Source: Cristatella mucedo (lineage: Eukaryota > Bryozoa > Phylactolaemata > Cristatellidae). From it: 64,000 bases of DNA. Below, one piece after another: positions 11,790-25,600 of this stretch. Within the stretch, counting starts at the first letter, position 1. The number at the start of each line of letters is the position of its first letter. A program made the position numbers and the translations under genes. The stretch lies in the NCBI GenBank assembly GCA_009760855.2, contig WPIO01000116.1, positions 528,001 through 592,000 on the forward strand, in the 5' to 3' direction. The notes beneath the pieces are model-generated. The model searched no databases. It saw only the letters and a program-made list of their open reading frames with translations, and was not told the DNA's origin.

Positions 11790-12580
11790 GCTAGCGGTTA
11801 AGCCAGACTATTAACGTGGAAGCAAGTAGGCAATACAGAAAGACTAGTTAAACCGGACCCCCTTTCCCTCTTGACCTCTAAAACTCTAGTCGCTCGAAAG
11901 CTCCGATAGCTATTTAGGTGCAACATTTCTCGCGTGCGAATTCGCAACTTAAGCTAGTTATCGCCGGCAAACGATGCTCTTCTCGTGAGTGTATTTCAGT
12001 TTACGAGTGAATTTTAGTCTAAGAATTAGTGCCACTGCCTACCGACAGCGAAATCCGGGCGTCTGGGCGCATCCGAAAGGTACCAAAATCAGCCGCTCAA
12101 CTCGGCTGGGCGTGCACCGACAGCAGATCCAGCCGCGGCCAGCAAGACGGTGCAGGCGCTACACTCGCGGAGCGGTGGCCTCTATGTCGATTCTTGTTTT
12201 CGACGCGAAATTTTCCTCGGAATAGCTCAACGTAGGCACCCGTAATCTGTGTCGTGTGCTCCCATCGAGATATTGAGAAGAATCTGAGCAGCGATCGATG
12301 GATGGATCGATGGTGTTCGAACGCGTGCAGCAAGGCGCCGGATAAGCGTTCCAAGTAATTTTGCAGGCTGGTTAGGTATATCGTCGGCAAAGTCGATCCG
12401 CCGAAATGTATACTGGCCTCCAAAACCTACGGTGCATCTGCTACCAGCACACTATTTTACTTGAAGCACACAATATTTAGATTGGATCTAACTCTGCAGC
12501 AGTTTATATTATGCAGAAAAGCTAATAAATTAGTAGTTACATGCAATGTATTGGGTACGATCAATAATTTGTCGCGTTTT
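11790..12580. other. Intergenic, nothing recognised
   Basis: Short frames on both strands only; no domain, splice sites or known repeat that I can support. Confidence 0.4.
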
Positions 12581-12585
12581 TTATA

Positions 12586-13480
12586 ACTTCACCCAATCGT
12601 GTCGGCACTGACTCCACCAGATTCTGGAGGAATTGACGCCCAGAAACCCTTCAACACCTCTAAAGACTCATGGGGTTTTTCGCGCCGGAGAACTCTAAAC
12701 CTTAAAGCTCGTTTGACTTCGTCCCACGGATTTTCTATTAGGTTCTTTTTACTTTCTTTTTTATTAGGTTTTTTTAGGTGTATTAGGTTATTTTTCTCAC
12801 GCCCTTGACTTCGTCCCACGGATTTTCTATTAGGTTCAAGCCCGGGCTTTTTTTTGGCCACTGCATGACCGTAATAGGCTCACAGCCGTAATCGACGGGG
12901 TTCGTGAAAAACTGTTAATGGGCACAGCAGTGCACGTTGGATCGATGTCATACTGCTACAGAAATCGATCCCGTGAAGAGCGTAAGCCGGTGGCGGTCCT
13001 AAATTCTGCACAGTGTCGACATAGACATTTCGATTCAAGACTCCTTGAATCCTCTGCAGACGCCCGACACCGGAAGTTGAGAAGCTACCCGTACCTTTGC
13101 ACTTCAACCACTGAATTGTAAGGTCTTTTTAAAAAAAACGTCCACGTAAGTTCACCCATTTTCTGACGAACGTACTTAATCTACTTGTCGCAGAGATTGA
13201 ATTTGGACTCCTCAGTTCATTTCACTTGGCTCCACTCGGCAGCTGTCCAATGCTACCGATGCCAAGCAAAACTCAGCCTTGCTTTTTTGTGCTGCACAGT
13301 CAATACTGGCTTGTACTTGGCCATCCATGGTTTTAGTCCTTGTTCTTTAACCGATCCACTCACGGTGTTTTGGCTTACAAACATTCCGGTTGCTTGGCAG
13401 AGACTCCGGCAGTGCACGTTAGCATTGGCAAGCCGGGCCTTCAGAGCCATGCTATTGAGGAGGCTGTATTCCCTCGGAGA
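12586..13480 (-). pseudogene. Tc1/mariner transposase relic
   Basis: Minus-strand order matches a Tc1 transposase. It starts with helix-turn-helix QNTVSGSVKEQGLKP and HKKARLSFAWHR, then decayed TEESKFNL, GVGRLQRIQGVLNRNVYVD, and a C-terminal IENPWDEVKRALRF carrying the third acidic residue. Several frameshifts and stops are present and a 33-base direct duplication (12713-12745 and 12805-12837) interrupts the C-terminal part. Terminal inverted repeats were not found. Confidence 0.82.
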
Positions 13481-13689
13481 AGTTACTCATGGTCGATCCG
13501 ATCACGGCAATGCTTCGGTGATGTCATAGTCCAGATGTTTCCCAGTAATGCCTCTTAGCAGTACCTTCTGCGATCTTCAGCCGCGACGCGATTTTTCGGT
13601 TTTAATGACCATCTCCGCACAGTGACATCCAAACCGCTCATGTGCACTCAAGAAGCTGTGCACTGGTTTGGCACAGTGGCTTATGTGAA

Positions 13690-13800
13690 GCCTTGACCAA
13701 GGTCCGATCGAAGTCGTGGGCTCTAGCCCCGTAGCGTATGTGAAGCGCCTGAACAGAGATTAAGTTCTCTTAGGGCACTATACAAACTAATTATTTTTTG
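13690..13800 (+). mobile_element. tRNA-derived SINE, type 1
   Basis: B-box-like GTGGGCTCTAGCCCC, then GTGAAGCGCCTGAACAGAGA and a GGGCACTATACAAAC end. Confidence 0.75.
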
Positions 13801-14109
13801 TTGCGACTGGCCACATGTAGCGTCGCTATGGCAAGGGCTGGCCTCAATAGGTCAAAGAGACATCCGTATGCCTTAGCTCATCATTTGGCGACATTGGCCT
13901 AGGCATCGTCGGAGACGAAACTGTGTAAAAAAGGGTCTGCATTCATGGGAGGGGGGGGGTTGGAACAGTCACGTGACCACACGCGCCAATCCATGGGAAC
14001 CGTTGAATCGGTTGCCCACAAATGCAATATTGACTAAGCCAAACATAGCAAACTGCAACTCAGTTAAAAATTATGTTGAAAGATTTTTAAAATTTAATAA
14101 TTAGTGTAG

Positions 14110-14314
14110 CCTAATGACTTACTCAAAAACTGGCACACCACGGTGGCGGGAACATGCGTCTTTTCGCTGCCATCACGTGTCTTGTAACCGGATGTGCTCG
14201 CCGCGGACGGCTCGCGTTACCGCGGAGGTCCCCTTGCGCGCGGCGAAAACTCCTGCCAAGCGCCGTTGCATCGCAGCCGTTTTCATCAACTTAAGCCTAA
14301 GGCGAGCCTTTGAT
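14110..14314 (+). promoter_or_regulatory. Probable DFFB promoter / 5' UTR, CpG-rich
   Basis: The 200 bases before the DFFB ATG are markedly richer in CpG than the AT-rich sequence just upstream (14020-14105). They contain an E-box CACGTG at 14174-14179, an ETS-like ACCGGATGT at 14187-14195 and short CpG-dense runs. No TATA box is visible. The transcription start cannot be read from sequence. Confidence 0.4.
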
Positions 14315-14446
14315 ATGGGTAGGACTTCTACGGCTGCGGCCGAGAAGAAAGCTTTCAAGTGCTGCTCCGGCGACAGGCTGTTTCGAACCGGTGTCGTAGC
14401 TGCATCGCTGGAGGACCTCGTCGATGCCGGGTGCAAGCGACTGAAG
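14315..14446 (+). CDS. DFFB: DFFB exon 1 (first half of CIDE-N)
   Basis: 44 codons from ATG 14315 to CTGAAG|GTAGAC, phase 0. Encodes MGRTSTAAAEKKAFK then the CIDE-N strands through LVDAGCKRLK. The frame stays open upstream to an ATG at 14114, adding 67 residues, but CIDE-N lies at the extreme N-terminus in CAD proteins, so the inner ATG is preferred. The open frame beyond 14446 is intron. Confidence 0.9.
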
Positions 14447-15815
14447 GTAGACGGCACGGCACGACTCTCGCGACCGGCTTCGCCTAATAGGCGTGAGCCC
14501 TTTCGGCGGCGGCGCTTTGCCGACGGTTTCGTTTTGACGTACTTGGAACAATCTTTTAGCGGCCTTTGTAGCGAAAAGGGCTACAAATGAAATATCTCTA
14601 TTATTTATATACTTGGGTATTATTTATATATCCATCGGCCATGCACGGTCGTTCCCCGTCATAGTACAATTACAGATTATATGAATCGAAGATGTGCTAT
14701 CTGACGGGGCCATGGCTAACTTTAGCTCTTTGCAGCAGTAATGCATTGGCGAAAATCGAGACGGATGCTGTTCCTCCGTCGCTCGGTTGCAGTAAAATAT
14801 CGCTCGCCATACTCAACAGCCTCGTTTGCATAGCAAGGGAAGAGCCGTCGCTACTTTAACCGGGCTCGAAGCTGGTAATAAAGGATTGCCTGCTGCAGAA
14901 CCTGGTTGTGGAGATTTAAGCACATCTTTGGGCCAAGGCTAGTGAGCCCACTCGCATGTGACATCACGTATAGGCATTTTTTTTATTTAAATTCCCTTTA
15001 CTCAGGACTTCTGGCCTGTGCCCATAAATCATCTGCAACTGGTATGAAACTCGACCGCTTGGCTGGTCTGTCGTCAACAAAGTAGCTGCCACATCAGTGC
15101 TGGCTTTCGTCTGAGCTCCACTGGCTCTCTATCAAGCATCAAATCGATATCAAGATGCTCAGTCTTCCTCTCAGGTTGTTTCACTTTCTAACACCAGCCT
15201 TGACCTATGCGACCTTCTGCAGCTAGGCTTGTCTGTCGTGAACGTCGCAGTTGCCACATCACACCACTTCTCGCCAACCTGCAGTGGCTACCTGTCAAGC
15301 AACGGATTGACTTCAAGGTTTTGTCGCTCACTTTTAGGTCCCTTTATTCTTTGGCTCCAGCCTACCAATCAGATCTACTGCCACACCAGGCTAAGCATCG
15401 TACCACCTGCTTTTCGGAATCTAAATGTTTAGGTATACCTCCTACAAACCTCAAATCCTTTGGAGACCGTGCCCTTAGGTCGTGTGCTCCCAGAGCCTGG
15501 AACTCCATCCCGACTTGCATCAGAACATGCCCCGACTTGACCACATTTAAAAAGAACTTAAAAACACTTATTTAGGACAGCATTTAATGGGTCCCTGTGA
15601 TTCGTCCTTGATGTGCTTATGTGTGCTGGCACTGTGCATGCTGCCACTAACCACATTTGCATGCTAACCCTGTGCATGTCATCCCTAACCACGTTGTTCA
15701 TGTTGTTTATCTAGCATGCTATTACTCACGATTCAATCGCGTTTCCTATTGCAGCAAATGTAAAGCGCCTAGGAAGAGATTGAGTTCTCTGAGGGTGCTT
15801 TATCAAGTGCATTGC

Positions 15816-15858
<43 letters not shown>

Positions 15859-18800
15859 GCTCTTCGGTGCTTGACTCTCGAACCGGCAGCTCTTCAGCTT
15901 CCTAGTCAGTTCCCGACCTAAATGCTGTCTTGATTAACCACAGGGGTAAGGCGCTTGCCCTTAACGACCGGGGCAGTGGTCTCGGACCCCTTAGCATATG
16001 CAAAGCGCCTGGGTAGAGATCAAGTTCTCTTAGGGTGTTTTACAAATTAGTTATATTGATTAAAATCTATTGGTGATCATGCCTTAATTTGTACGCACCG
16101 AAAGTTAGTTCGTACGCACCGAAAGTGTGGAACATGCTTCTGACTTCTGTCATTACCTTCATATACTTTGCAGGATGTAAATCTCTGCTAATGAACCATC
16201 TATTTTGCTCCTCATTTCCTTTGCCCTAGTGAACTTTTCAGGGTGCTTTGCATGCTTACCTGTAATAATTCAGGGCATGTTGCCCACTAAGGGTCCTATT
16301 AACCGTATGACCCTGAGTGCTTTCTAGTGTTGTTTTTCAAACTTGTCTAAGCATGATACCTTGCTTGTCATTACCTCCAGTTGATCGCCTCTCTTGCAGT
16401 AAGTTTTAAAGCAGTGGATAAGATTGAGTTCTCCCAGGATGCAAAACATAAGATGTATTATTTTAGTTGAGCCCCACTTATAAGCCCCACACAGCAATAC
16501 AATCTGTTAAGGCGAGTCCAACATTTGATGAAATAGCAGAAGTACATTGAATAAAGTTGCTCAACTTGTATAATTGAGAAAAACGCTAAAACTCTCAGCA
16601 GAAAATCTCGGTTATCATGAATACTCAGTTGTAAGAAAACTCTTATTACAAAATCTTACTGATGCTTTTGCTTTGCCTTTTTCTGGGATGATATGCAAAT
16701 CTGTTATTTCTCACTTGTGCTGCAGTAGCCTGCTCAGACTTCTCTGCTCATGGCTCTGCACTCGGCTGCTTCGCTGCTGCCGCTGCTCTGGCGCCTTTAA
16801 CCACCGGATGAACTTGGCCATTCTTAGTTTGTAAGCTATTCTGCAGTTGCAGGGCTGCAGTTGCAGGGGTGAGGTGGGTGTATGCAGGATCGAGCAGCAG
16901 GAGCGGCTCACCTATTATCATGAATATCTGTCACTGCCACTCACCTTACTGTCTGGCTCCTTGCCATGTCACGATCACCAGAGTGCTTGTCTTGATCCAT
17001 GCAATCAGGCCCTTAAAGTTACTTCAAAACTCTGCAGCTAGGCTTCTCTGTCGTGAACAGCACATTTTCCGAATTGCACCACATCTCCCACCTGCAATGG
17101 CTTCCAATTAAGCAGCATATCGGCTTCAAGGTTCTGTCGCTCACGTTTAGGTTCCTTCGTTCTCTGGCTCCAGTCTACCGATCATAACTACTTCCCCTAG
17201 GCATTGCACCACCCGCTTTCTGACTTTAATAAATCGTTTAGTTATACTTTCAATAAACATGAAATCCTTTAGAGGCCGTGCCTTTTGTTCATAAGCCTGG
17301 AACTCACTCCGACTGACTTATAATAATAATAATAATACATTTGATATAGCACCCTCAGGCAGAGAACTCAAATCTTTCTCTAGGCACTTTACGTTTGCTG
17401 CAAAGGAAGCACGATCAAATGGGTAGTGGTAGCACTCTCAGTAAAGAACAAGATTAATGTGGTTAAGGGGTGCACAGGGTCGGCATGCAAGTATGGTTAG
17501 CGGGAGCATGCACAGTGTCAGCATGCACAAGAACATAGAGGACGAATCGCAGGGACCCAGTTAATGCTGTGATAAATGGCTGCGTTTTTAGTTTCCTTTT
17601 AAGTGTGGTCAAGCTAGGAGATGTGGCGCAAGTCAAAAGTGAGTTCCAGGCTCTGGGAGCACACGAACTAAGGGCACGGTCTCCAAAGGATTTGAGGTTT
17701 GTATGAGGTCTAGGTAAACAGTTAGATTCCGAAAAGCAGGTGGTACGATGCTTAGCCCGGTGGGGGAATAGATAAATAAAAATAAAATTAATAAATATAA
17801 TTCATTTGTATAGCACCCCAAGAGAACTTTATCTCTATTCAGGTGCTTCACGTATGCCTCGGGGCTCGAGCCCACGACCTCAGCCAGACCTTAGTCGTGG
17901 CGAGCACCTTAACCACTGGACCATACTCCAGCATAATAGATCTGATAGGTAGGCTGAAGCCAAATAATGAAGGGACCTAAAAGTGAGTGACAAAACCTTG
18001 AAGTCGATGTGTTGCTTGACTGGGAGCCAGAGTGCAGGTCTGCAAGAAGTGGTGAGGTGTGGCAAGTTCACCGCTCACGACAGACAAGTCTAGCTGCAGT
18101 TTTGCAGGAGCTGTAAGCGCCTTATTGCACAGGCCGGTAGACCAGCTAGCAGTGAGTTACAGAAGTCAAGATGGGATGTCACAAATGTATGGACCAATTT
18201 AGATGTGGTATCTCTGTCTAAACAAGCCTGAATTGTAGCTATGTTATGTAGGAGAAAGTAGGCAGAATTGGCTGTGGAGCTGATATGCTCGTCTAATTGG
18301 AAAGTCACATTGGAATATGACACCTAGATTTCGTGCTTATTCAACAGGAGACATTCTTACAGAGCCGATTTGAGCATTAACCTTTCCAATTTTTGAATCA
18401 TACTTCGTTTGCCCATAAGTAGTAAGTTGGTTTTATCATCATTTCATTTCATATCATCCCAGCATTTAGTATGTCCCTGTGATTCGTCCTTCATGTGCTT
18501 GTGCCTGCTGACACTACATGTTGCCACTAACCATACTTGCTAGCTGACCCTGTACATGTCACCCCTAACCATTTTATTCTTGCTGTTTATTGAGCATGCT
18601 TCCACTAACCATTCGATCACGCTTTGATTCGTTCTTTGGGTGTGGGTGTATGATTGTCTTTGCTGACATTGTGCCACTAGCCATATTCACATGCTAGCAC
18701 TGTTCATGTTGACCATTAATGATAATGTGCATGTTGACACTGTGCATGTTAACACTAAACCTTTGAACAAGCTTCTTTTAAAGCACGTGTTAAGTGCATA

Positions 18801-21480
18801 GAAGACTCTCCAAGTGTGCTATACAAATGTATTATACACTACTTCTGTAACTCGGTGCTTGCTGGCCTACCGGCATGTGCAATCAGGTGCTTACAGCTGG
18901 TGCAAAACTCTGCAGCTCGGCTTGTCTGTCGTGAGCATCACAGTTGCCACATCACACCACTCCTCGCCGACCTGCACTGGCTACCAGTCCAGCAACGGAT
19001 CGACTTCAAGGTTTTGTTGCTCACTGTTAGGTTCCTTCATTCTTTGGCTCCAGCCTACCTATCAGATCTACTGCCACACCAGGCTAAGCATTGTTCCACC
19101 TGCTTTTCGGAATCTAACTGTTTACCTAGACCTCATGGAAATTAAAAATGCACCTCATTTATGACAGCATTTAGTGGGTTCCTGTGTTTCGTCCTTTATG
19201 TTTCCTACACTGTTGCTTGCTGCCACTAACCACACTTGCATGCTAACCCTGTTCATGACACCCGTAGCCGTGTTGTTTATCGGCACGATATCACTCACCA
19301 TTTTGATCGTGTTTCCTTTGCAGCAAATGTAAAGTGCCTAGAAAGAGATTGAGTTCTCTGAGGGCGCTCTATCAAGTGTATTGTTATTGTATTTTCATTA
19401 TTAATGACAATGCAACTGCAGTAGCAGTCGTTTTTCTGAATGCTTCCGGTGTAGGCATCGGTGGCTGCATGTTTGCAGCAAGATTTTTTTTTTTCTTTTC
19501 CGGCATGCTCAGTAGAAGTGACCGATGGATGGCCTTTTGCAGGTTCCTAAATCTGATCTGCTGCATCTAACTCTAGAAGATGGCACGATCGTCGATGACG
19601 ACGAATACTTCCACTCTCTGCCTGCAAACACTGCCATTTACTTTGTTAGTAGGCTAGCAGCACCTTCACCGTCAGGTGCGCGACCATGCTTGCACACGCA
19701 TCTCTCGTCGTGTGTGCACGTGTATGCTGCGCAGTAGTCCAGGACGGGATGAACTGCGCAGAGTCTGCTTGGCATACAGAGTAGAGCAGCCGGACTTGGT
19801 GGACATTAATTGGTTGCACGGTCCTGATAAGTATGGGAGAACCACCGGCACTATCCATGTGATTTGTCCTTTGTGTGCTTATGGGTCCTGACACTATGCA
19901 TGCTGCCACTAACCATATTTGCATGCTGATCTTGTGAGTGTCACCTCTTACCATGTTATGTGTGTTGTCATTGAGCATGTTACCACTAATCACTCGATCG
20001 TGCTTCCTCTGCCGCAAATGTAAAGTGCCTAAAGAGATTAAGTTCTCTGAGGGCGCTAAACAAATGTATTACTACTATAGCTCTCTTGGGGCGTTATCAA
20101 AGTGCTTTTGTTATCCTGAACTGATCCTATTTGCATTATTCTGAAGGGTGTATTATGATTGGTTATAACCGGCCTGGTTGTTGTTGCAGCTGTGTGGATG
20201 TCAGGGAGTGTTTTCGAATACTACCTTTTCCCACATCTCTCTCTCTCTCTCGCATCTCTCTTCTATCCTTCTCTATCTTAGTAATGCTGTTTGTCAGTCT
20301 ACCTGTCTGTTTCTCAATCTATCTCCTACCCAGCCCTTATCTACATCTGTCGTTCTCTTTATCTACATATATAAACGTCACCATGAACAAGCAGGCTCAT
20401 CACGTTGCTGATGCAGCAATCATCTCTAAGAGTACGACCTATGGGATATCTCGCTTTTATATTTTTGTTTATTTATATTTTATATTTTTATATTTATAGT
20501 CGCTCTTAAGGCTGCAGCTTTGGTGGATCGCTACACTTCCCTGCTGTGCTGCCTGTGTGCTTTTAAAGTGGGCAGTCACTAATCTCATAATTTTAGTCGT
20601 TTGAGCCAGTCTCACATCGTAGCTTCTATGAATCTGTCACACGCTTGTCGCTGCTGAAGTTCTGGCATCCTGTCTGCAGCCAGCGATTGCCTCAAGGCAG
20701 CCTTGGAAGCCTTGGCCTCCACTTCGCGAAAGGAGCTGCTCAGGGCAATTAGAGACCCGCTGCTCCAGAAGCACGTCGAGATTCTGCAGTTGGCAGCCAA
20801 GAAGTTCAACCTTGAGGAGACCAAGGACGCCGATCCTGATTGGTTTGAGGGCAAGTCTTGGCCTAGCATTGCAGTGAGCTGTGTCTGCGTGACACAGTGA
20901 CAGTGACGCCTCGAGGCGTCTGGAGCTCACCACTCGCTATCTCATTTCCCTTTGCAGCAAATGTAAAGTGCCTAGAAAGAGATCGAGTTCTCTGAAGGCG
21001 CTTTATGAGTGCATTATTTTTATTATTATTATTATTGCTTGCTGGTCGTCCTCCCTGTGCAATAATACGCTCGAAGTTGGTGCAAAGCTTTGCAGCCAGG
21101 TCAATCTGCCAACGACCAGTGGTCTTTTGTGCAAAGAGGGTGCATTCCTGAGGCACTAGCTGTAAAGGTTCGCCGAGGTTATTTTCTGCTTTATTACAAT
21201 TTTTGGACTAAAGAAATTAGCAGCAGATCTAATAATTGACCACGAGTATGGTTATTAAAATTAGCAGTGATTCTCGTGGGAGACCGGCTGATGTGGTTAG
21301 TAACAACGGTGCATATATTCACTTGATGACCACATCAGCTCCACAGTGACGTCTGTCTACTTCCTCCTACGTAAAATCGCACTAATTTGAGCCTGCTTAG
21401 ACAAGAATACCACGTCCAAGTTTGTCCACTCATTTGTGACATCTGCCTTGACTTCGGTAACTCACTGCTTGTTGGTCGTC

Positions 21481-21571
<91 letters not shown>

Positions 21572-22587
21572 ACTTGTGTGAGGTTGGCTCGGAAGTGTGC
21601 ACTCGTGCAAGCGTATGTGGTTCGACTGTGCAATATGAAGCGCTGGGTGGTTGTCGAAGCTCGTTGCGATGGTTACGAAATCATGTGTACTCACTTACAG
21701 GCATTCTGACTGGGGCCTCCACTAAGAGTCAAGTCATGGAGCAGAGTGCGAAGAGGCGAATTCGTGATTACTTATTTGAAGTAAGTATGGCATACGCGAC
21801 CAGCAGCTCGTTGGTTGTAGGAGCGTTGGTAGCAGACCCTCCTCCCCCAATATGTCTGTTGGTGCAAACAACATATGTTTTATGTTAGCTAGGCCTCGCA
21901 GCCTTAGAGGCAGTTTCAATGCATGGAAATGTGCAGTCGATAACAAACTCGAAAGCGATCGAGCTGGTTTGGCCTAGTGGTTGACCAACACGCTTGTCCC
22001 GACCAAGGTATGGATGGCCGAGGTCGTGGGTTCGAGCGCTGTGGCATATGTGAAGCACCTGAATAGAGATTATGTTCTCTTAGGGTGCTATATAAATGAA
22101 TTATATTTTATATCAATGTACTACCTGAGGGTAAATTCATGCGACTGGATGAGCAAATCTGGCTCTGTTAAACTTGTGACATTTTAAATCAGTCCAGCAA
22201 GCAACGGTTCACGACTGCTTGTTTCGGCACAGTATTTTCTGCTTACTTATTTATAAATTCCAGGTTCTGCTCTCATCTCCTCACTTGCTCATCTTAGCTT
22301 AGTAGCATCCCTAGCACAAGGCTAAGATATGTGTGGTTCCTAAGACTTAAATTACATGAGCTGCTGATAACCTATGCCGGCAATTCAGTGCCGATTAACT
22401 CCTACCGGCTGTTAGGTATATCGTTTTATATGATTAATAATCTACCAACTCTTTAACTGGTTTAGTGCTTGTGAGACCGTTAGAGTGACCCTATGAAAAG
22501 GCCGTGTGCAAGCATACGCACGGGCTCGCAAAGTCATACACATGTACATGCACACACGTGTGCACAGACACATACAAGTGCTCTCGA

Positions 22588-22657
<70 letters not shown>

Positions 22658-25600
22658 CACACACAACTCACACACACACATCTGCGCTCGTAAGGAAACG
22701 CACACACTTATGTGTATTCGTGCATAAGTGCTTGCTCACACATACCATTGTAAATGCATAGTCAATTACAAAGTAACTTGGTAACCTTGGTAACCGTGAC
22801 TTGGTAACCTCTTCGAGGTCTTCTCAGATCTCTGTGGAACTCGGTTAATTCCTGCGAGCTCGGTTAATCTCTCTGTTAGTTCCTGTGAGCTCTTAAGCAG
22901 GCTACACCCGCATGAAACTGGGGCTTTGACTCGACTCAGTGGCGGCGGCGGAGAGGGGGTGGGGGTCCCGAGCTGGTGGAAGGTTAGCTTGCAGAGCTAT
23001 CTAGAGGGCAAGGGTCAATGGCAGAATTGCGCACCACTCATCCCTTCTCCCCTGTGTGGGGCAGCTCGCACAACTTTCTTCCTTCCTCTTCTGTTTATTT
23101 TCTCCCTGCCAGTTTACCTCTGCCCACTTCTGTTAACCGTGTGGCGGATCAAAGAGACTTTGAGTTGTAAACTGGGTTATTGGGCATAGTAGGGGGGAGT
23201 GCCAGTGCCAACGAGTTCCGACGTCGTGACATTAGATCTGCTGCCACGGATCTTACTTCTCGTGAAGCTGCATTCGCTATGTTCCAACTACTTTTGGGAC
23301 ACTCGGCCTCAGAATACCCACCTGTGCAATCATTTAGTTTCCATAGAATGCACAGCATACAGGTCCAGTGTCGCTATTGTCTATACACTTCCGGTCTTGT
23401 ATGAAAGCTAAGAAATAATTATGATGTGCACAATTTCAGAACGCGCCACCATGTAAAGAGCTGATCATGTTTACTAAGCAAAGGCTGTAAGGAACAGGTA
23501 GATTTGAGCCTCTTTTTTAATTTGATCAAATTAGGAGATGACGTGATATAGGTCGGTAGTGAGTTCCTGGCTTTTGGGATCGTAAGAACTATACTCGGTC
23601 TTGAAAGGATCTGAGGTTCGTTCGAGGTATAGCTAAACGATTTGAGTCTGAAAACTGGGTAGTGCAATGCCTTGTCTGGGAGGGGAGAATAGTTCTGATA
23701 AGAAGTTTGAACCAGAGAATGAAGGGACCTAAAAGTGAGTGACCAAACATTAGAGTCGATGTGCTCCTTGATTGGGAGCCAGTGCATGTCGGTGAGAAGT
23801 CGTGTGATTTGGCATTTGCCAGAAAATTCGACCTGTTGAAAGATCGATCAAAACAAGCAGGGAGATTCAGCCTTAGTCGGTATTAATGAGGTCATTGTGA
23901 CCATGTCGATAGTGGTAGCATCACTGCCATATCCTACACGATCTGCCAGCAGCATTTGATAGTATGGTCACATGATCCTGCTTAAGAAGATTAAGAACAA
24001 TAATTGTCTGCCTGATGAGACTGTTATTTAGTTCAAATCTCCTGCTTGTTGTCCAACCTTGTCCAGTCCGTGTAGTGTCGTGTTCTAGTCTCATCGAGCA
24101 GATCAGTCACCTGTGCAATTCCTGGAATGTTGATTCTTGATCAGTTGCTGTTTTCCGCATATACACAGCAACTAGAGAAGGTAATTCAACTCCATGGCAT
24201 CGGTTGTCACGACTATGCCACTGATGCCATCAAATTCAGTTGCTGCGATTGATAGACTAAACACAAGCCTTGATTAGGTTCGGTCTTTAATGTTAGCCAA
24301 TTTTCTTTATGTTGATGGACGATACAACCAGAATTACTTATAGAAAACCCATAACGTGCGGCTAATGTAAGTGATTCTCTCTATTAATTGAAGGTGCCAT
24401 TCGGCGACCATCGTCGAAAGCTCGTAATTTATGCATTCTCCTTGACGAGTGCTCATCGACCTTTCTTACTTGCTTCCTGGTTGTTTGTCGATGGGCATGA
24501 ACTGGACTGCCTAGTACATGGCCAATCTAGAGAGAAACATGCCTAGTTAATAGGCACCCTATGAACGATCCCCAAAAGATTTCATTTAGTGGCTGGGACA
24601 GTGAAATGACTAGATCCTGTTTGCTAGTCGTGTGGTGCAGGTAATTCGTGAGCACACTGAAATTAATTTCGAGAAACAACCTTGAGCCAAGGAGTGGATG
24701 ATGTGAGAGCACACTGGAAGAGCAATGAGGTTGGATAGGAGGCTGATACAAGTGAGTGAAGCGATCGGCAAGCCAGAGAGAGGATCTTGGAATCGATTCT
24801 ATGCTTGATAGGGAGCTAGTGAAGCCCAGACTGAGGTGATGGGACATGGCTGCTTCGCTGTCGACGACCGACCAGTTGAATTGCTGAGTTAAGCACCAGT
24901 TGCAGCCAAGTGGGAACACGCACTGGCAGTTCTGAATGAATGGAGTGGCAGTAATCTAGACGCGATGTCAGAAATGCACGGACCAGCTTAGCTGTCTGTC
25001 GAGCTCTCGTCTAAGCAGTCCCTAATTTTGGCAATGGTTCTTGCCTGAAAATAATCCTATTTTGCCCTGCGGGGGCAGTAGGCTCTTCCAATAAAAATTC
25101 TTTTCTAACACTGCCCATATTTTTTTTGAATGAAATGAATAAGTATAATGACTTGTTTGCATCGTGTACCGAGCAGCCGATTTGTCTGTACAGCTTTTCA
25201 TACTTACCAAAGACGATACGTACCGGTCGTTCCTGTGACGGCGCCTTTTCATTTTCCCACGTGCAGGTCCGGCGGAAGGTGCAAGCTTCCGGGCTGACTG
25301 CCGAGCAAAGACGCACGCTGCTGGAGCAGCTCTCGCTCTTCCAGAAGCGTCTGTCTGCTGCCGCCTGGCATGGTCACTACTTCTCCAGGAAACGCCGGAA
25401 GCCGGACACTTTCTGCGACGATGCCGGTCGCTTCGACTGCGAAGGCACTCACTCAAAGGACAGCTGCGAGCACGGTCATCTGATTAACCCGTACTCGTGC
25501 AAGGAGGACAGGATTATGTTCAGCACGTGGAATCTAGATCACCAGTGCGTGAGCGACGCCCGTGGCGACATGCGCAGCCGCCTTGCAGGCGCCAGGGGCC

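Noticed and set aside
20851-20887. Extension of DFFB exon 3 beyond WFEG to a GT donor
   Set aside because: GT sites there either break the frame into exon 4 or add residues absent from the family; the GC donor fits exactly.
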